A stretch of DNA of 9,180 bases from Halodesulfurarchaeum sp. (lineage in GTDB: Archaea > Halobacteriota > Halobacteria > Halobacteriales > Halobacteriaceae), in contig JAGXLJ010000026.1 in NCBI GenBank assembly GCA_018334775.1, positions 1 to 9,180 of the forward strand, in the 5' to 3' direction. The notes beneath the pieces are model-generated. The model did no database searches, was not told the origin of the DNA, and saw nothing but the letters and a program-made list of their open reading frames with translations. Position numbers and translations under genes: made by a program. This document shows positions 6,612 to 9,180 of this stretch, piece after piece; within the stretch, counting starts at the first letter, position 1; the number at the start of each line of letters is the position of its first letter.

Positions 6612-6628
6612 TTCGGACGGTCGAATTA
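6609..6628. terminator. Bidirectional hairpin at the selD/xdhC-yqeB convergence
   Basis: TAATTCG (6609-6615) and CGAATTA (6622-6628) form a perfect 7-bp stem with a 6-base loop. Each arm contains the stop codon of one of the two converging genes, selD and xdhC-yqeB. The symmetric placement suits a shared transcript end in both directions. There is no long T tract, so termination activity is uncertain. Confidence 0.45.
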
Positions 6629-8206
6629 GGAGAGACGCAGCACTGCTTCTAGGACCCCGCCCCCAAGATCCAGAGCCTTATCCGAGATCTTTCCTGGATC
6701 AACATCTTGTCCTCGCGGATCGACGTCGCCCATTTTAGCGCCTTTCTCTACGGAGACGTCTTCGTGGACCAGCCCGCGGACGATACCATCGATCTCGGTC
6801 TCAACCGGATCATCCCCTACGAATCCGATTGTGTCGCCGGCCTCAACAATGTCTCCAATAGCGACCTCAGTCTCCCAGGTCCCGGCTGTCGGGGATCGAA
6901 GCACGCGTTCGTGGGTAAAGCCCCGCCGTTCGCCAGGCTCGCCGTTGTACTCGGTCGCAGTGCCCTCATAATAGACCCGACCGAGTTCGTGACCCCGATC
7001 TGTTTCGACGACCGCGTCTACATCCCCATCGGCCTCAAAGCCAGGGCCGAGGCCAATAACTATGTCCGCGTCGTCCCGTCGCGTTCCCGTGTCGAATTTG
7101 CCTTTCGCCATGATCGCGTCGATTAGGATGGCGGCGTCGAGTTCCGTAGCGATTTCGGCGTCAGGGTCCTGCAGAACAGCTACTTCGTCGTCACGCAGCC
7201 CCCTGACGGCATCATCGGCATTCGCGACGAGCCGACCAACGGTCCCCTCGATTTCAACTTCGTCCTCGTAAGCGGCTTCAGCGAATGCCACGGCCCGACG
7301 GACGGCCGTCGGTCGTTTAACATCGGTAATAACGACCGGGTATCCGGCTTGATGGAGCCGGTATGCGACCCCCGTCCCGAGGTCACCACCACCCCGAACC
7401 ACCGCCAGATCGTCGAGCGAAAACGCATCCTCACGGGTGGCGGACGCATTGTAGAAGTCAGCCTGGACCTCGGAGAGAATGGCGAGTGCCAGGGCCTCAG
7501 GTGAGCTTCCCCCCAGGTCTAACCCGACCGGCGCACGGATACCAGCGAGTTCTGCCTCACCGTATCCCTTCTCACGCAACCCATCGAGGACGTGTTCAGT
7601 TTTCGTTTCGCTGGCCACAAGACCGGTGTAACCTGCGCCCCCATCAAGCGCCGCCTGGACGGCATTGCGGTCGTAGGCGTTGCTCCGCGTGGCGACGACA
7701 ACAGCAGATTCCCGGGTGATAGGCTGTTTAATCAGGTCGTCGTAGTAATCCCCGTTGATCACCTCGACGCCGTCAGGGAAACGGGATAGGTCGGTAAACT
7801 CCTCCCGATCGTCGATTACGACTACCTCGTACTCCATCACTTGGGCCATCTCTGCGAGCGCCTCGCCGATGTGTCCCCCACCGGCGATGAACAGCCTTCG
7901 TTGTCCCCGAACCAGATCGATGAAAACATCCATCGACCCGCCACAAACCATCCCTGTGTTTCCCTCCGGTCGGAGCTCGTAGGTACGAGTCCCCGGTTCG
8001 GCTTCCCCGGTCAGAATTTCCCTGGCGCTTTCAACGGCCAATGATTCGACCGTCCCACCCCCGATAGTCCCAACCGCCTCATCAGGTGAGACGGCCATTC
8101 GCGCCCCGATCTCCCGTGGTGCGCTTCCTTCCTTGTCGACGATAGTGAGGACCGCGACGGGCTCCCCCTTTGCCACAAGGTCCTCGATCTCGGCAAATAC
8201 TGTCAT
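6626..8206 (-). CDS. XdhC-YqeB fusion, selenium-molybdenum cofactor maturation protein
   Basis: This 526-residue protein joins two maturation factors. Residues 1 to about 262 are XdhC/CoxI-like: GSAPREIGARM (27-37) and GTIGGGTVE (46-54), then GMVCGGS around Cys88, a Rossmann motif IAGGGHIGEAL (107-117), and RAPVGLDLGGSSPE (224-237). XdhC proteins bind molybdopterin cofactor and assist its sulfuration and insertion. Residues about 266-526 are YqeB (EF2563 family), an SDMH marker: VRGGGDLGTGVAYRL at 270-284, then LGPGF, GHELGRV, GDVDPRG and a KISDKALDLGGGVLEAVL end. Cys88 is the only cysteine. I used the ATG at 8206, because the longer frame starts at a TTG and 8206 fits a leaderless TATA distance. 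It is convergent with selD and divergent from hydroxylase 2. The exact chemistry is unproven. Confidence 0.92.
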   Translation of the reverse strand: MTVFAEIEDLVAKGEPVAVLTIVDKEGSAPREIGARMAVSPDEAVGTIGGGTVESLAVESAREILTGEAEPGTRTYELRPEGNTGMVCGGSMDVFIDLVRGQRRLFIAGGGHIGEALAEMAQVMEYEVVVIDDREEFTDLSRFPDGVEVINGDYYDDLIKQPITRESAVVVATRSNAYDRNAVQAALDGGAGYTGLVASETKTEHVLDGLREKGYGEAELAGIRAPVGLDLGGSSPEALALAILSEVQADFYNASATREDAFSLDDLAVVRGGGDLGTGVAYRLHQAGYPVVITDVKRPTAVRRAVAFAEAAYEDEVEIEGTVGRLVANADDAVRGLRDDEVAVLQDPDAEIATELDAAILIDAIMAKGKFDTGTRRDDADIVIGLGPGFEADGDVDAVVETDRGHELGRVYYEGTATEYNGEPGERRGFTHERVLRSPTAGTWETEVAIGDIVEAGDTIGFVGDDPVETEIDGIVRGLVHEDVSVEKGAKMGDVDPRGQDVDPGKISDKALDLGGGVLEAVLRLS

Positions 8207-8228
8207 ATGTTCATATTGTATCAGCGAC

Positions 8229-8237
8229 AAAAATAGT
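8229..8237 (-). promoter_or_regulatory. TATA-box promoter of xdhC-yqeB
   Basis: The minus strand reads CTATTTTTG, centred 27 bp upstream of the ATG at 8206. This fits a leaderless haloarchaeal promoter and supports that start codon over the upstream TTG, which would overlap the TATA box. Confidence 0.6.
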
Positions 8238-8241
8238 TTCT

Positions 8242-8260
8242 GGGATCGGCAGCCGATTCC
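8242..8260. promoter_or_regulatory. 19-bp dyad between divergent promoters (candidate operator)
   Basis: ATCGGC and GCCGAT pair perfectly around a single central base at 8251. The arms extend to 9 bp (GGGATCGGC / GCCGATTCC) with one mismatch. The site lies just upstream of the xdhC-yqeB TATA box and about 45 bp from the TATA box of hydroxylase 2. It could serve a dimeric regulator of both directions. A weaker dyad GTTC-N5-GAAC follows at 8263-8275. Confidence 0.45.
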
Positions 8261-8303
8261 AAGTTCGTAAGGAACAACATAATGACTTTAAGAAATGCGG
8301 CAA

Positions 8304-8330
8304 GATTATATACCGTCTTGGGGTCACCCC
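8304..8330 (+). promoter_or_regulatory. TATA box and adjacent palindrome of hydroxylase 2
   Basis: GATTATATACC (8304-8314) is a clear TATA box about 34 bp before the ATG at 8343. It gives a leader of only some 5-10 nt. GGGGT-C-ACCCC at 8320-8330 is an 11-bp dyad just downstream, in a position where a bound repressor would block initiation. TTTAAG at 8287-8292 is at the same distance from the start (56 bp) as in hydroxylase 1. Confidence 0.55.
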
Positions 8331-8342
8331 AGTGCCATTTCC

Positions 8343-8855
8343 ATGGAGATAGAACTCACAATAAACGGTGGGCAACGGACGGTAGAGGTGTCGAAAACCG
8401 AGTCCTTGCTCGACGTGCTTCGGCGGATCGGCTATACAGGGACGAACAAGTCTTGTGATACCGGAAGTTGCGGGATGTGCCGCGTTCTCGTCGATGGAGA
8501 AATCCGTGAATCCTGTGTCACGCCGGCTGTGCAAGCGGATGGTTTTGATGTCGAAACAATCGAAAGCCTCGGGAGCCAGGATGACCTGCACCCAGTCCAG
8601 CAGGCGTTCATCGATAACTCGGCAACCCAGTGTGGGTTTTGTACCCCCGGCATGTTAATGACTGCCATCAGCTTCCTTCGGGAGAACCCAGATCCAACCA
8701 AATCTGAAGTGCAGGAAGCCCTTGACGGCGTTTTATGCCGGTGCACGGGATATAAGAAGAATGTTGAGGCCGTCCTCGACGCGGCCGAACGGATGCAGGG
8801 AAAAAAAGTCGCCTCGGACGGCGGCGCAATCGACCCGAACACGGACGAGCTTTAA
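8343..8855 (+). CDS. Molybdenum hydroxylase 2, [2Fe-2S] small subunit
   Basis: This 170-residue paralogue of the subunit at 1376 has the same CoxS-type architecture. Cys38, Cys43, Cys46 and Cys58 hold the ferredoxin-type cluster. Cys97, Cys100, Cys132 and Cys134 hold the helical-domain cluster, so all eight ligands are conserved at identical positions. About 97 of the first 150 residues match without gaps. The C-terminal tail after about residue 150 is unrelated to that of the paralogue and shorter. The ATG at 8343 follows a good TATA box and aligns with the paralogue start. An in-frame ATG at 8295 would include the TATA box and is rejected. The stop is 4 bp before the molybdenum-subunit ATG. 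This is a separate gap arrangement from the 8-nt overlap in copy 1. Confidence 0.95.
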   Translation: MEIELTINGGQRTVEVSKTESLLDVLRRIGYTGTNKSCDTGSCGMCRVLVDGEIRESCVTPAVQADGFDVETIESLGSQDDLHPVQQAFIDNSATQCGFCTPGMLMTAISFLRENPDPTKSEVQEALDGVLCRCTGYKKNVEAVLDAAERMQGKKVASDGGAIDPNTDEL

Positions 8856-8859
8856 TCCA

Positions 8860-9180
8860 ATGAGTCAGAAACCCGCCCCAAAACCTGACACGGAGGAATC
8901 GTCGTCGACCGAAAGCGAACAGTCGGATACTACCGTGCCGGACTTTGACGTCGTCTCAAGTGACGATCCAAAAATGGATGCGAAAAAGTTCGTCACAGGA
9001 GATGTCAAGTACACCGCCGATTACGAGTACGAGTTCCAGGACATCGCTTCGGGCAAGATCGTTCGCTCCGAGATCGCCCATGGGTATGTGAAGGCCATGG
9101 ATACGAGCTCCGCCGAAGAAATGGATGGCGTTTATGCAGTGCTGACACCCTGGAGTGAGGAGATACCGGATGAAAAATAC
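8860..9180 (+). CDS. Molybdenum hydroxylase 2, large subunit (N-terminal part, cut by window end)
   Basis: The open frame runs from the ATG at 8860 through the window edge without a stop, giving the first 107 residues. After an acidic, Ser/Thr-rich stretch (1-36) comes the hammerhead-domain start KKFVTGDVKYTADY (42-55), then IVRSEIAHG, AEEMDGVYAVLTP. These align with the corresponding part of the large subunit at 1908 (ARKIVTGEAKYTGDF, VVRSDIAHG, AEEMEGVYAILTP). It is therefore the molybdenum subunit of a second, paralogous hydroxylase. Catalytic residues lie outside the window. The acidic leader differs in sequence from that of copy 1. The short gap after the small subunit implies a shared transcript. 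Confidence 0.93.
   Translation, partial: MSQKPAPKPDTEESSSTESEQSDTTVPDFDVVSSDDPKMDAKKFVTGDVKYTADYEYEFQDIASGKIVRSEIAHGYVKAMDTSSAEEMDGVYAVLTPWSEEIPDEKY

Noticed and set aside
8207..8230. Longer XdhC-YqeB start at a TTG (8230), adding 8 residues
   Set aside because: It would overlap the TATA-like box. The ATG at 8206 has the right leaderless spacing and aligns with the usual XdhC start.
8295..8342. Longer small-subunit 2 start at ATG 8295, adding 16 residues
   Set aside because: This stretch contains the TATA box, and the paralogue starts at the position equivalent to 8343.

Overview
The window is most likely from a halophilic archaeon. The predicted proteins are rich in Asp and Glu and poor in Lys. 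Several start codons sit 27-29 bp from a TATA-like box, as expected for leaderless haloarchaeal transcripts, and one internal gene has a strong GGAGGTG Shine-Dalgarno site. I cannot resolve the genus. There is no rRNA, convincing tRNA, CRISPR array or insertion sequence.

The locus is a selenium-dependent molybdenum hydroxylase (SDMH) island. In this trait selenium is used as a labile ligand of the molybdenum cofactor, not as selenocysteine. From left to right: (1) 1-252 has no supported gene. (2) 253-1238, minus strand, is a DsrE/DsrF/DsrH (TusD/C/B-like) operon of sulfur- or selenium-carrier proteins. (3) 1376-4364, plus strand, encodes hydroxylase 1, a [2Fe-2S] subunit and a molybdenum-binding subunit with overlapping reading frames. 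(4) 4424-5191, minus strand, is YqeC. (5) 5305-6611, plus strand, is a TusA-family protein followed 2 bp later by SelD (selenophosphate synthetase). (6) 6626-8206, minus strand, is an XdhC-YqeB fusion, convergent with selD. (7) 8343-9180, plus strand, is hydroxylase 2: a second [2Fe-2S] subunit and the first 107 codons of its molybdenum subunit, cut by the window end.

A working model: the TusA-like protein and the DsrEFH set carry a persulfide or perselenide. SelD makes selenophosphate. YqeC and the XdhC-YqeB fusion mature the selenium-containing molybdenum cofactor and load it into two paralogous hydroxylases. SelD, YqeB and YqeC are the known markers of the SDMH trait. The DsrEFH/TusA involvement and the meaning of the fusion are inference. 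No FAD (CoxM-type) subunit is present, so the electron acceptor and the substrates are unknown.

The most interesting points are: a TusA protein plus a CGLC-bearing DsrE protein that together resemble a split version of the selenium-associated YedF family; the XdhC-YqeB fusion with a single cysteine in 526 residues; two paralogous hydroxylases flanking one shared maturation set; and several dyad elements in the divergent promoter regions.
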